This document shows, one piece after another, positions 39,478 to 48,181 of a stretch of 52,728 bases of DNA; position 1 is the first letter of the stretch, and each line of letters begins with the position of its first letter. Under the pieces are notes generated by a model that saw nothing but the letters and a program-made list of their open reading frames with translations, made no database searches and was not told the DNA's origin. A program made the translations under genes and the position numbers. Source of the stretch: a virus. The DNA is taken from IMG/VR virus record IMGVR_UViG_3300024520_000099, positions 1-52,728 of that record; one strand, written 5' to 3'.

Positions 39478-39599
39478 TGCCGCAGTACATCGAGCACACA
39501 CATCACTTCAGGTTCTGGCGAGTCTTGGGATATGCCATCGCAGCTAGGATTGGCTGGGACCTGATACCCTTCGTTGTTCAAGTCTGGAATGCTTTATGA
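39477..39599 (+). CDS. 40-residue membrane or amphipathic peptide
   Basis: ATG 39477 overlaps the previous stop (TGATG) and TGA 39597-39599 overlaps the next start (ATGA). The sequence FRFWRVLGYAIAARIGWDL and IPFVVQVWNAL is hydrophobic and Trp-rich, suggesting a membrane-associated helix pair. Exact coupling to both neighbours supports a real gene. Confidence 0.55.
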   Translation: MPQYIEHTHHFRFWRVLGYAIAARIGWDLIPFVVQVWNAL

Positions 39600-40297
39600 C
39601 GTCCGAGACCCGGTTCATTTATGCGTACTCTGAGGGCAAGCGATACGAGCTTCTCCCCAACGCACAAGCCTCGATGGAAGCCGCCGCTGAAAGATGGGGC
39701 GCAACGTTCCAGCCCATCGAGAGACCGGGTCGCGGGAACTTCTGGTGTCAAAAGATGCGACACTTTCTCGATGTCTGTGAAGGCGACAGGGCACTCTACC
39801 TGGACGGCGACATGCTCATCAGAGCTGACTGTCCAAACGTCTTCGATCTGGTCCCGTCATACAAGGCAGGGTTCGTCCCTGTGCAACAGGACCATCGCAA
39901 TCTACTGGTCCACTCCGCCATGGGTGGCGTGCCCTGCGTCCAAGGCGGTTTCCAGTTGTACTCGAAGCACCAAGCCCAGCACGTGTTCAACGTGATGCTC
40001 TACAAGCAGTTCGAGCGACTACACTGGACCGGAATGGACCAAGACCAAATCCAGTTCATGATCTCCGCACTCTCCGCGGATGTGTGCTGGCTACCTGCCA
40101 TGTTCGACTTCATCTTTCCGCCCTCGTACTCGAAGGACTGGATTCACAAAGCCCTGGCCCGCGACTGCTGGATGTACAAGCCCATGCTACCCCGATACAT
40201 CGTTCACTTCGCAGGCAACCGAGAGGGCTGGGAGCGGAAGGCGGGCCGCGTGAAGATGTTCGATTGGAAACTGATACCGGAGCTACCAGCACAATGA
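39596..40297 (+). CDS. GT-A (GT8-like) glycosyltransferase
   Basis: 233 residues. RALYLDGDMLIRAD carries the DxD metal/nucleotide-sugar motif (Asp70, Asp72). WCQKMRHFLDVCEG and GGFQLYSKHQAQHVFN are consistent with a GT-A fold, and MDQDQIQFMISAL with its acceptor lobe. It should transfer a sugar; the acceptor is unknown. It opens the sugar-related gene set inserted among head genes. Confidence 0.7.
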   Translation: MTSETRFIYAYSEGKRYELLPNAQASMEAAAERWGATFQPIERPGRGNFWCQKMRHFLDVCEGDRALYLDGDMLIRADCPNVFDLVPSYKAGFVPVQQDHRNLLVHSAMGGVPCVQGGFQLYSKHQAQHVFNVMLYKQFERLHWTGMDQDQIQFMISALSADVCWLPAMFDFIFPPSYSKDWIHKALARDCWMYKPMLPRYIVHFAGNREGWERKAGRVKMFDWKLIPELPAQ

Positions 40298-40839
40298 AAC
40301 CTGTCGGAGACCAGCCCTGGATGCCGAGCGACGCCGTCAACTTCTTCGGTGACATCGTTCGCAACATGCAGGATGAGAAGAGCGAAGGCGACTTGGTCAA
40401 GGTTCTCGAGTTCGGTTCTGGTGGCAGTACCGTATGGCTCGACAAAGCCGGGTGTCGTGTAGTCACCATTGAACACAACTTCAAGTGGCACGGCAGGGTT
40501 CGCAAACAAACGACATGGCACACGTTTCACATCTACCACCAACGACCCTATGCAGGCGTCTGTGACCTGTTCCCTGACGAGCTGTTTGACATCGTACTCG
40601 TGGACGGACGTGATAGGCTCGAGTGTGGTCAAGCCGCCATGAGACTGGTAGCCCGCGACGGGTGGATGATACTCGATGACGCGAACCGTCACCGCTACGC
40701 ACAACTGCACAGAGACCTCAACCTAGAGGGCTGGGAAAAGACCAAGAAGGTCTCCACGGACGCAACTCTCGACATGGTGCAAAACGCACCGAACAAGACC
40801 CGTACCACCGCCTTCTTCAGGAGACCTCCCCATGTCTAA
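40294..40839 (+). CDS. Class I SAM-dependent methyltransferase
   Basis: 181 residues. KVLEFGSGGSTVWLDKAG is motif I (SAM-binding glycine loop), VVTIEHN motif II with the acidic end, and FDIVLVDGRDRLECG the motif IV region. It is short, with no target-recognition domain, so a small molecule or sugar target is more likely than DNA. It overlaps both neighbours. Confidence 0.75.
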   Translation: MKPVGDQPWMPSDAVNFFGDIVRNMQDEKSEGDLVKVLEFGSGGSTVWLDKAGCRVVTIEHNFKWHGRVRKQTTWHTFHIYHQRPYAGVCDLFPDELFDIVLVDGRDRLECGQAAMRLVARDGWMILDDANRHRYAQLHRDLNLEGWEKTKKVSTDATLDMVQNAPNKTRTTAFFRRPPHV

Positions 40840-41806
40840 ATTCCAGAAGCGTCGCGTCCTCGTCATTGGTGGAGCCGGCTACATCGGGTCCGCCATTGTC
40901 CGTTGGCTACACGACCACGACTACGACCCGCTCGCGTACGACAACGGCGGGAACCGTTCCCACGTTCCGTCGGACCGATACCTGCATGGGAACCTGTTCG
41001 ATCGTACGAAGCTGAAGGCGGCCCTCAAAGAGTGTGACATGGTCGTGCACTGTGCGGCACATGCGAAGGTCGGTGAGAGCGCAAGTGCCCCGCGGAAGTA
41101 TTGGCAGCTCAACGTCGAGGGGACACAGGTCATACTCAAGTGCATGGCGACAGTGGGTGTCAAGAAGATGGTGTTCTGCTCCACCGCCGCGACCTACGGA
41201 CAAGACCTCCCATCACCCATCAAAGAGAGCGACGGCACATACCCATGCAACGTCTACGGTATGACCAAGGTTGCAGCAGAGATGGAGCTGAAACGGTACT
41301 GCGAACAATACGACTTTGATGTCACCGCACTACGGTTCTTCAACGCTGCTGGTGCGAGCGCCTGTGGCAAGTACGGTGAGCATCGCATGGACGAGACGCA
41401 TCTGATACCGCTCGCTCTCCGTGAGTGTGTTCAGGGTCGCAGAAGGCACGGCCTGTTTCTCAACGGTGAAGACTTCCCTACGTTCGACGGAACCTGTGTA
41501 CGCGACTACGTTCACGTTGACGACATCGCATTCGCAGCAGAGCTTGCGTTAGACGCCCTTTCCGGGTGGGAAACGTACAACGTGGGAACAGGAGAGGGAA
41601 CGAGCAATCTAGACGTACTGAGGGCGTGCAAACACGTCACACGCCACAACCTGTCGTGGGAGACACGCGAGCGCCGGGAAGGGGACCCGCCTGTGCTCGT
41701 AGCTGACTCGAACAAGCTTCGAGACACACTGGACTGGGACCCGGAGTATCGCACCATCGAAGACATCGTCGAGAGTGCGTGGAAGTACCACAAGGATGAA
41801 CGATGA
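40832..41806 (+). CDS. galE: UDP-glucose 4-epimerase family enzyme
   Basis: 324 residues, extended SDR fold. VIGGAGYIGSAIV (11-23) binds NAD, DMVVHCAAHAKVGES matches the NAG-like motif, and VYGMTKVAAEM carries the catalytic Tyr-x3-Lys. RFFNAAGASACG and GTCVRDYVHVDD fit the GalE substrate region. It would interconvert UDP-glucose and UDP-galactose or related sugars, feeding the glycosyltransferase encoded just upstream. Confidence 0.85.
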   Translation: MSKFQKRRVLVIGGAGYIGSAIVRWLHDHDYDPLAYDNGGNRSHVPSDRYLHGNLFDRTKLKAALKECDMVVHCAAHAKVGESASAPRKYWQLNVEGTQVILKCMATVGVKKMVFCSTAATYGQDLPSPIKESDGTYPCNVYGMTKVAAEMELKRYCEQYDFDVTALRFFNAAGASACGKYGEHRMDETHLIPLALRECVQGRRRHGLFLNGEDFPTFDGTCVRDYVHVDDIAFAAELALDALSGWETYNVGTGEGTSNLDVLRACKHVTRHNLSWETRERREGDPPVLVADSNKLRDTLDWDPEYRTIEDIVESAWKYHKDER

Positions 41807-41982
41807 GCGTGAAGATGAGACCTTGCCTTTGCCCGAAGTGCAATGGCAAGCTACGACTTAGTCAATCAGCAGGAGACAGGCTATGCAAAGACGGGAAGAA
41901 GAACGCCGCAGGGAAGCACGGCGGCCGCCGGAGTGGCAGTTCAACGGGTCGTCGAGAGGGAGGTCCCAAGACAGGCGACTAG
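41803..41982 (+). CDS. 59-residue Cys-rich basic peptide
   Basis: ATG 41803 overlaps the galE stop (ATGA) and runs to TAG 41980-41982. CLCPKCNGKL gives a small zinc-knuckle-like pattern and the rest is Gly/Ser/Arg/Lys-rich. It overlaps the next gene by 100 bases, which lowers confidence. Confidence 0.35.
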   Translation: MSVKMRPCLCPKCNGKLRLSQSAGDRLCKDGKKNAAGKHGGRRSGSSTGRREGGPKTGD

Positions 41983-42389
41983 GGTTCATCGCGAGCTGCT
42001 TCGATCCCTTCGTTCACCCTGGCGTACTGCTCGCGATGGAGCAAGCGACCACAGCCTGCAATCTCGATGCGATCATAATCGGTTTGCACATCGACCCGAC
42101 AGTCGAGCGTCCCGCCAAACGGAAGCCGACCCTGACCGTCGAGGAACGCATGACGTGCCTGTCGTGTCTCAAGTTCAGCGACCGCCCTGCCATCCCATAC
42201 CAGTACGAAGCAGACCTGCTCGCCATCCTGGTCGGCTACGAAGACCAACTCGTGTGCCGCATCTTGGGTGAAGACTACCGCGACCAGCCCTTCACAGGGG
42301 ATGAACTAGACATCCCGATCTTCTACACGAAGCGCCGGCCAGACTGGTCCGGGACCTCGTTTCACCGAAGGCTCCAAGAGTCGCTCTAG
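41883..42389 (+). CDS. Nucleotidyltransferase-like protein (cytidylyltransferase fold)
   Basis: 168 residues from ATG 41883 after GCAGGAGACAGGCT. FIASCFDPFVHPGVLLAMEQ (35-54) matches the GxFDxxHxGH motif of the nucleotidyltransferase HIGH superfamily, with Val in place of the second His region. LDAIIIGLHIDPTVE and the LTVEERM segment match the fold's central strand and Glu/Arg helix. It could activate a sugar or alcohol phosphate for the neighbouring transferases. The basic, Arg-rich N-terminus is unusual. Confidence 0.65.
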   Translation: MQRREEERRREARRPPEWQFNGSSRGRSQDRRLGFIASCFDPFVHPGVLLAMEQATTACNLDAIIIGLHIDPTVERPAKRKPTLTVEERMTCLSCLKFSDRPAIPYQYEADLLAILVGYEDQLVCRILGEDYRDQPFTGDELDIPIFYTKRRPDWSGTSFHRRLQESL

Positions 42390-42405
42390 GCTCGTCAACA
42401 GACCC

Positions 42406-42434
42406 TTGCTACAGTGGGGACAGTTCGTAGGAAT
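42406..42434 (+). promoter_or_regulatory. Candidate promoter or TTGCTACA-type site
   Basis: TTGCTACAGTG begins at 42406, in an 86-base gap; AGGAAT follows 17 bases after TTGCTA. It resembles the site at 31446 and precedes the membrane protein, hydrolase and protease genes. The -10 match is poor. Confidence 0.3.
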
Positions 42435-42475
42435 ATCTTACACACTGAAACCAACGATGATGCAAGGAATACCGC

Positions 42476-42970
42476 ATGTTGATACTCGCTCAGGCAGGGG
42501 AGGCCGGAAACGGAATCCTCGATCTGTTCGATCGTTATGGCATTGCGTGGGGTATGTTAGCACTGTTCGTCGTCGCAACAATCTACATCTTGAGGAGGTT
42601 GTTGAACGACAACAATGGGATACTGACTGGCTACGTGAGGTCCACCATCGATCAACAGAAGCAACTGGCAGACACGGTGCGGGACCAAGCAGCGACAGAT
42701 GCCAAAGTGGCACAGTGCTTGGAAGCGAGCGAACAAAGACTCGCAGAGATTCAAAAGACAGTAGAGCGTGTCGAGACGATGCACTACAACCCGCACTCGC
42801 AGTTCGCGACGGCGACACTCGGGCGGTGCTTCAGACACGGATGCGAGGTCCTAGAACACATCTCCACGAAACTCGAGATCGACGACAAATGCAAACCACT
42901 ACTCGACGTGATGCGTCGGGAATTGGATTCTCATAACCAGCACGTTGAAGGGGATGCGCCGCCACAATGA
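42476..42970 (+). CDS. Membrane-anchored coiled-coil protein (holin-like topology)
   Basis: 164 residues. One transmembrane helix (GIAWGMLALFVVATIYILRR, about 22-41) follows a short N-terminus; a long coiled coil (QQKQLADTVRDQAATDAKVA, then LEASEQRLAEIQKTVERVET) comes next, then a Cys-containing C-terminal region. The layout is compatible with a holin or a membrane scaffold. It directly precedes a hydrolase and a secreted protease, so an envelope role is plausible. Confidence 0.65.
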   Translation: MLILAQAGEAGNGILDLFDRYGIAWGMLALFVVATIYILRRLLNDNNGILTGYVRSTIDQQKQLADTVRDQAATDAKVAQCLEASEQRLAEIQKTVERVETMHYNPHSQFATATLGRCFRHGCEVLEHISTKLEIDDKCKPLLDVMRRELDSHNQHVEGDAPPQ

Positions 42971-43572
42971 ACGCGAACTTCATAATCTGTGTCAGTGGGT
43001 TCACCCAGAACCGAGGGTACTTCCACGGCATCATGAAGCTACGTGAAGCCCTCATCTCCAACGGGCACAGCGAGGGCAAAGCGAACCGCGTCTGGTACGT
43101 CACGTGGAAGGACTCGATGAGCCGGGTCGCTTGTGAGCTGAGCATCCTGTGCAACCAGCATGGGTTCAAGCCCCGCGTGATGATCTGTGGCTACTCCTAC
43201 GGTGGCTGGGGAAGCCTGCAGCTTGCGAAGGAACTGGAGAAGGTCGGCATTGATGTTGAGATTATGATACTCTGCGACCCCGTCGGTCGACCGTGGTGGT
43301 GGCCGCGTCCACTACCCGCACTGACATCTATGCTCGGACGTGATTGGGCACCGAAGCTCCGAGTCCCAGCGAACGTGAAAGTCTGCCATTCGTTCTATCA
43401 ACAGGAGAACCGACCACAAGGACATCAACTGGTCGCTACCAACGGGACCACGATGGAGCAGCCTATCAAACTAAGACACAAACATGAGCGCATGGACGAC
43501 GCCCCTGAGTTCCACGGCAGAGTTCTCAAGGAAGCCGCCATGCTGGTTCAACCCGAAGGAGATGTGCCATGA
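42967..43572 (+). CDS. Alpha/beta hydrolase (esterase/lipase-like)
   Basis: 201 residues. ICGYSYGGWGS carries the nucleophile elbow G-x-S-x-G (Ser77); IMILCDPVGRP supplies the candidate Asp and the PEFHGRVLKE region the His. No signal peptide is seen, so a holin or host export would be needed to reach the envelope. Overlap with both neighbours suggests co-expression with the membrane protein and protease. Confidence 0.75.
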   Translation: MNANFIICVSGFTQNRGYFHGIMKLREALISNGHSEGKANRVWYVTWKDSMSRVACELSILCNQHGFKPRVMICGYSYGGWGSLQLAKELEKVGIDVEIMILCDPVGRPWWWPRPLPALTSMLGRDWAPKLRVPANVKVCHSFYQQENRPQGHQLVATNGTTMEQPIKLRHKHERMDDAPEFHGRVLKEAAMLVQPEGDVP

Positions 43573-45221
43573 AGTACATCCTAACATCCCTGCTACTCCT
43601 TGTGAGCTGGACGCCTCTCGCGGCGGACCAGCTACCTCAGCGAATAGCACAGTGGCAGCCCAACGTATGTCGAGTACGAGCAGACGAGGGCGGTGGCATC
43701 AGCTACGGCAGCGGAGTGTACGTTGGTCGCGGTCTTGTTGTGACAGCCTTTCACGTTGTACGCGAATGGAAGACCAGTCGAGCGACCCGAGGGCTCAGTG
43801 TCACGTTCCACAACGGCGGCACGTACCAAGCAACCATCAGTGGATGGGCGAGCGGAACCGATATTGCGTTTCTCAAGATCGATGCGCCCAAGGAAGCGAA
43901 CATCAAGGGCGTACTGCTTGCATCAGCTGACCCCGCTCGAGGTTCGGTTGTGTGGAAGTGTGGCTACGGTGGAGACGGTCAACTCATATGGCACAAGGGC
44001 ACCGTCCAAGGGTACTCAAGCAACGGGCTCATCGGAGGGGCCTGCTGGTTCCGCGTGACACCCTACGCCCGGAGCGGTGACAGCGGAGGTCCCACGTTCA
44101 ACGATCAAGGTGAATTCCTTGGTGACCTGTGGGGAAGCGACCCACAGAGCGGAACCACTACGGCGGTTCTCCCGAGTGCGATCAAGCTCGCGATGGGTGA
44201 TACCGTTTGGAACAACCTGCGAACCGCTCACGTTCAATGCTACGGTGGCCAATGCTACCCACAGCAACGGGGCGGCGGTCCGTTCTTTTGGCTGCGACCT
44301 CGACAGGATTCCCCGGGACTGCGACCTCAACAACCAGGACCGAACCTACGTGACCCAGCACCGGGCGGCATCCCAGGAGGACAGAACCCGCAGATCGGTG
44401 GCCTACCACAGACCATCCCGGGTGACGGTAGACCAGCCGCGCCCACAGCCCCCCTCGTCCCCGTTCAGCCCCCTGTGGATCTCAAGCCACTACAAGACCA
44501 GATAGCCGCCCTCCAAGCGCAGATAAAGGCGCTCAACGAGAAGCCAGCCCCTGTGGCTCCAGTGGTAGATCTCAGTGGGCTACAAGCTCAACTGGATGCG
44601 TTGAAGAACCGACCACAGGGTGACCCCGAGGTCACAGCGGCACTCGCGGAACTGAACCGTAAGATGATCGAGTACGGGAATCAGATTGGTCCCCGAGAGC
44701 CCATCGTAACGAACCCACAGACGGGGAACGATTCGAGTACGAACAACCAGACACAGGTCGGAGCCGCACCCGAGGAGGATGCTGGCTTTGATTGGGGCAG
44801 TGCTCTTGGCATGGCGATCATGCTTGGTGCGGGTGCAACCGGAGTGGGGATACCTGCGTGGGGCGTGATGGCTTGGAGAGGGGCGAGGGCTGCGAAACGA
44901 CTACGCGACGCCCGACTAGCCAACCAGCCAGCAGCTCAACCAGCACAACCACCACCAAGACCCGCACCACAGGAAGACCCGTTGTATATGCCACAACCTG
45001 ATCCGCCTGTTCAACATACACAGACGACCCACGTAGTCGATGCTCCGGCACCGCCGGTTTCGCACCGAATCGATACGCAGTTCGTCAATGTGGAGAGCGA
45101 CAACTATAAGCGAGCCCACGAGATGGCACGTCAACAGATCGCTCGTCGTTACCCTGGCAGCCAAGACATCTTGGAAGCCGAACTAAGCCTGACCCGCCAA
45201 TTCGCGGCAGGTGCTGTCTAA
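43569..45221 (+). CDS. Secreted trypsin-like serine protease with Pro-rich and coiled-coil tail
   Basis: 550 residues. A signal peptide (1-19, ending PLAAD) precedes a chymotrypsin-like domain with TAFHVV (His62), GTDIAFL (Asp98) and SGDSGGP (Ser172). Residues about 230-300 are Pro/Gly/Gln-rich; a coiled coil (LKPLQDQIAALQAQIKALNE) and a transmembrane-like span (LGMAIMLGAGATGVGIPAWG, about 411-430) follow, then a Pro-rich linker and helical end. Exported proteases are unusual in phages; this could cleave envelope or surface proteins, or a phage structural protein. Confidence 0.85.
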   Translation: MKYILTSLLLLVSWTPLAADQLPQRIAQWQPNVCRVRADEGGGISYGSGVYVGRGLVVTAFHVVREWKTSRATRGLSVTFHNGGTYQATISGWASGTDIAFLKIDAPKEANIKGVLLASADPARGSVVWKCGYGGDGQLIWHKGTVQGYSSNGLIGGACWFRVTPYARSGDSGGPTFNDQGEFLGDLWGSDPQSGTTTAVLPSAIKLAMGDTVWNNLRTAHVQCYGGQCYPQQRGGGPFFWLRPRQDSPGLRPQQPGPNLRDPAPGGIPGGQNPQIGGLPQTIPGDGRPAAPTAPLVPVQPPVDLKPLQDQIAALQAQIKALNEKPAPVAPVVDLSGLQAQLDALKNRPQGDPEVTAALAELNRKMIEYGNQIGPREPIVTNPQTGNDSSTNNQTQVGAAPEEDAGFDWGSALGMAIMLGAGATGVGIPAWGVMAWRGARAAKRLRDARLANQPAAQPAQPPPRPAPQEDPLYMPQPDPPVQHTQTTHVVDAPAPPVSHRIDTQFVNVESDNYKRAHEMARQQIARRYPGSQDILEAELSLTRQFAAGAV

Positions 45222-45237
45222 CCTGAAGGAGATCGAG

Positions 45238-46098
45238 ATGCCAGTTATCAACACCGACGCCGTCTTGTGGTACAACGTGGGCCAGTTTGGTCAGTTGGGC
45301 TACGGCGTTCCCAATCCCAGCGACGACCCCGGCTCGCTGAACCCGATGATTGTGGACTTTGTCAACCTGTCGGGACGCAACCTGTTCCACATCATGCACC
45401 ATGAGGACGTGGACCTCAGGACCCCGCCAAGTATCAACACGATCCGCCGCGTGCACAAGCTCTACGTCAGGCTCGCACAGATCCTGGCCAGCAGAGCGGT
45501 GCCACCACACGAGCTGAACATCGAGACGCAGCACGTGCAACCCGCCGGCGAAGTGTTCCGCGTGTTCCCTGTGCCGTACTTCAAGGTTCGCTCGCCGTTC
45601 CTGAAGCGATGGGCCGAACTGATCATGATCATGATGGCCGAAGCGATGCAGCACACTGAGAACCGGAAGTCGATGGAGATCTCCACGAACTTCGCAGGTC
45701 AGGTCGGCCAGTACATGACGCGGGTCTACCGTAACATGGCAACCGAGCTGTTCGGTAAGACGCGAGACGAAGTCCACGTGGACGGGTTCATTCTCACCGA
45801 AGAAGAGCTGGGCGTTTACAACCCCGCTGAGTACTTCACCAGCACCGAGATGATTGACACGGTTCCCCACTTGGGACACGTGTTCACTGAAGACCGGTTG
45901 AGCGTGATCAGTGATGGCATCCCCATCACGAGCCTTCCGGAACTCACCCCATGGCCGACGAACCTCACGTCGTATTACAACTCGACCAAGAGCTTCCGAG
46001 ATGCGAACGCGGACGACGCGAACATCAACGATCCGACCTCGGGTGCACATCCCAGTCCTGGCGGCGGCCCGGTCATTCCTCCGCCACCCGGACCGTAG
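45238..46098 (+). CDS. Putative structural protein, function unknown
   Basis: 286 residues from ATG 45238, preceded by AAGGAGATCGAG; the frame is open upstream. The sequence has mixed strands and helices (INTIRRVHKLYVRLAQILAS, RWAELIMIMMAEAMQHTENR) and a Pro/Gly-rich tail (GGGPVIPPPPG) typical of virion proteins. It lies directly before the prohead protease. No family is recognised. Confidence 0.6.
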   Translation: MPVINTDAVLWYNVGQFGQLGYGVPNPSDDPGSLNPMIVDFVNLSGRNLFHIMHHEDVDLRTPPSINTIRRVHKLYVRLAQILASRAVPPHELNIETQHVQPAGEVFRVFPVPYFKVRSPFLKRWAELIMIMMAEAMQHTENRKSMEISTNFAGQVGQYMTRVYRNMATELFGKTRDEVHVDGFILTEEELGVYNPAEYFTSTEMIDTVPHLGHVFTEDRLSVISDGIPITSLPELTPWPTNLTSYYNSTKSFRDANADDANINDPTSGAHPSPGGGPVIPPPPGP

Positions 46099-46122
46099 TC
46101 AGAAAGTTTTCTAAGAGAGGGC

Positions 46123-46151
46123 TCGACAAGAGTTTTAGACGCCAATACCCT
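46123..46151 (+). promoter_or_regulatory. Weak candidate promoter before the prohead protease
   Basis: TCGACA (46123-46128), 17 bases, TACCCT (46146-46151) in the 80-base gap after 46098. AGAAAGTTTTCT at 46101-46112 is a short inverted repeat. Low support. Confidence 0.25.
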
Positions 46152-46178
46152 AGCTAGCCATCACAGGAGTACAAGACG

Positions 46179-47627
46179 GTGAAGTTCCAAAGCATAACGA
46201 TAAACCTTGCGCCTGCCAACATCCGGCACGACCGGATGGAAGGTCGGGACTACATCGTCGCACCGATGGTCATGCTTACTGAAGGCGTGCACAACGGAAC
46301 GAACGGTCCCCTCTATTACCCTGAAGCGGAACTCGCTAAGACACCCGTCGTGTGGAACCACAAGCCGGTCGTCGTGTACCACCCACAGATCAACGGACAG
46401 GGCGTTAGCGCCTGCGACCCGGAGATCGTGGACAAGTACAAGATTGGCATTGTGATGAACACGAAGTGGGATCAGCCGGCGAAGAAGCTGAGGGCTGAAG
46501 CCTGGATCGAAGTTGAGCGGGCGAACGTGGTGGATGAGCGTATCATGGTTGCCGTTGAGAACGGTGAACCCATGGAACTCTCGACTGGCGTGTTCACCGA
46601 CAACGAAGAAACCGAAGGCACGTGGAACGAAGAAGCCTACACTGCTGTCGCTCGAAACTACAGACCCGACCATCTGGCACTGTTGCCGGATATCAAGGGC
46701 GCGTGCTCGATGGCAGACGGTGCAGGGTTCCTGGTGGCCAATGCTTTGGCACACGAGGACATCCGTCAGAGCTTGTCCACCAGCATCCGCGACCGATTTG
46801 GAAGCGATACTTGGATCATGGACGTGTTCGAGGCCTCGGTCGTGTACGAGCACGGCAACAAACTCTGGAAGCTGATGTACTCCAAGACCAACGATGTTGC
46901 GACGTTGGCCGCGGACGCCCCTGTTCAGGTACGTCGCAACGTTCAGTATCGTACGGTCGAAGGAGCCCTCATAGGCAATACCGACTACCCACTGTCACCG
47001 AGATCAGGAGAAGCTGACATGAAGAAGAAAGAACTCGTCGATGGTTTGATCGCCAACGACGCCACAAACTGGAAAGAGGAGGACCGCGATGGCTTGATGG
47101 CCATGAACGAGGCCCAACTCGAGAAGATGGCGCCGGTCGCAATCGAAGAGCCCACGGACAACGCAGCCGCCGTTGCGGCAGCTGCAGCGAAAGGGGCCGA
47201 AGGCGTTGTGGTTCCAACGGAGAACGCCGCTGACACGGGCGCTCAGCCCGCACAGAACGCGACTCCGCCCCAGATCACCTTGGACCAACTGCCACCCGAG
47301 ATGCAGGCGGTCTACAACCACGGCTTGACCAAGCTCCAGGAAGAGCGAACGGGTCTGATCACCAAGATCACTGCCAACGCCGCGAACAAGTTCACCGCCG
47401 AACAACTCGGCGCCATGAGCCTCGAAGCACTTCAGGGGATGGCAGCCCTCGCGGGTTCCCCGACAGCCAACGCCGCACCCGCAGCGGGCGATCAGCAACA
47501 GGCGGTTGCCCTGTTCAGCGGAGCCGCCGGTGGCGGAACCGCAACGCCGGTAGCCAACGAAGGACACGTCGAGAAGCCGCTCGGCCTGCCCACGATGAAC
47601 TTCGGCGAGGAGAAGGCGACGGCGTAG
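46179..47627 (+). CDS. Prohead protease (DUF2213-like) with scaffold-like tail
   Basis: 482 residues from GTG 46179 after CAGGAGTACAAGACG. The N-terminal half follows the DUF2213 prohead protease pattern: VWNHKPVVVYH with the first His, MELSTGVF with the Ser nucleophile, and PDHLALLP with the second His. The C-terminal half is Ala/Glu/Gln-rich and helical, as in scaffolding proteins, so protease and scaffold may be one chain that self-cleaves during maturation. It precedes the decoration and major capsid genes as expected. Confidence 0.78.
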   Translation: MKFQSITINLAPANIRHDRMEGRDYIVAPMVMLTEGVHNGTNGPLYYPEAELAKTPVVWNHKPVVVYHPQINGQGVSACDPEIVDKYKIGIVMNTKWDQPAKKLRAEAWIEVERANVVDERIMVAVENGEPMELSTGVFTDNEETEGTWNEEAYTAVARNYRPDHLALLPDIKGACSMADGAGFLVANALAHEDIRQSLSTSIRDRFGSDTWIMDVFEASVVYEHGNKLWKLMYSKTNDVATLAADAPVQVRRNVQYRTVEGALIGNTDYPLSPRSGEADMKKKELVDGLIANDATNWKEEDRDGLMAMNEAQLEKMAPVAIEEPTDNAAAVAAAAAKGAEGVVVPTENAADTGAQPAQNATPPQITLDQLPPEMQAVYNHGLTKLQEERTGLITKITANAANKFTAEQLGAMSLEALQGMAALAGSPTANAAPAAGDQQQAVALFSGAAGGGTATPVANEGHVEKPLGLPTMNFGEEKATA

Positions 47628-47702
47628 TCACCTTCCCTGTTCCCAGCAACCGCAACCGCAAACCTGTTGAAACGAAACCCACTCACTAAGGAGTTCTAAA
47701 CG

Positions 47703-48140
47703 ATGACCGCTAACACGATTGCCCTGAAGTGCAACGGCCCACACGATGAAGGCGTGTGCGGTGTTGCCATCAGCCCCGGCGAGGCAGTTGAACTGCAAGC
47801 CGACGAGAAGTACGACCCGATGGTCTCGGCCCAGGCCGCTGCCCTCAAACGGAACCTTCAGATTGCGAAGGAAGACGGTCTCCAAGGCAAGACCGTTGAC
47901 GATGCCTACGCACTCGACGACATCCTGTTCTTTGTCTCCCCGAAGAGCGGCGACCACATCAACGCCTTGGTGAAGAGTGGGGAGGACATCGACATCGGCG
48001 ACAAGCTCGTCGTGGAAGGCGGGACCTCGGGACTGTTCGTGGAAGCGGCCGGCACCGAGACCAAGTTCCAACTGGAAGCACTGGAAGACAGTGGTGGTGC
48101 CCTCGCCGCCAATACGCTGCTCGCCTGCCGCGTGATCTAA
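47703..48140 (+). CDS. Capsid decoration or DUF2190-like protein
   Basis: 145 residues. ISPGEAVELQADEKYDPMVS and SGDHINALVKSGEDIDIGDK followed by LVVEGGTSG fit small head decoration proteins with a beta-tulip-like fold. It is encoded between the protease and the major capsid protein, the usual place. AAGGAGTTCTAAACG precedes its ATG. Confidence 0.7.
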   Translation: MTANTIALKCNGPHDEGVCGVAISPGEAVELQADEKYDPMVSAQAAALKRNLQIAKEDGLQGKTVDDAYALDDILFFVSPKSGDHINALVKSGEDIDIGDKLVVEGGTSGLFVEAAGTETKFQLEALEDSGGALAANTLLACRVI

Positions 48141-48181
48141 CCCCGAACCTCAACCAACTTCACAAGGACATCCGAACCCGC

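Noticed and set aside
45085-46050. Minus-strand frame of about 321 residues opposite the putative structural gene
   Set aside because: No start context and overlaps two plus-strand genes with good ribosome-binding sites.
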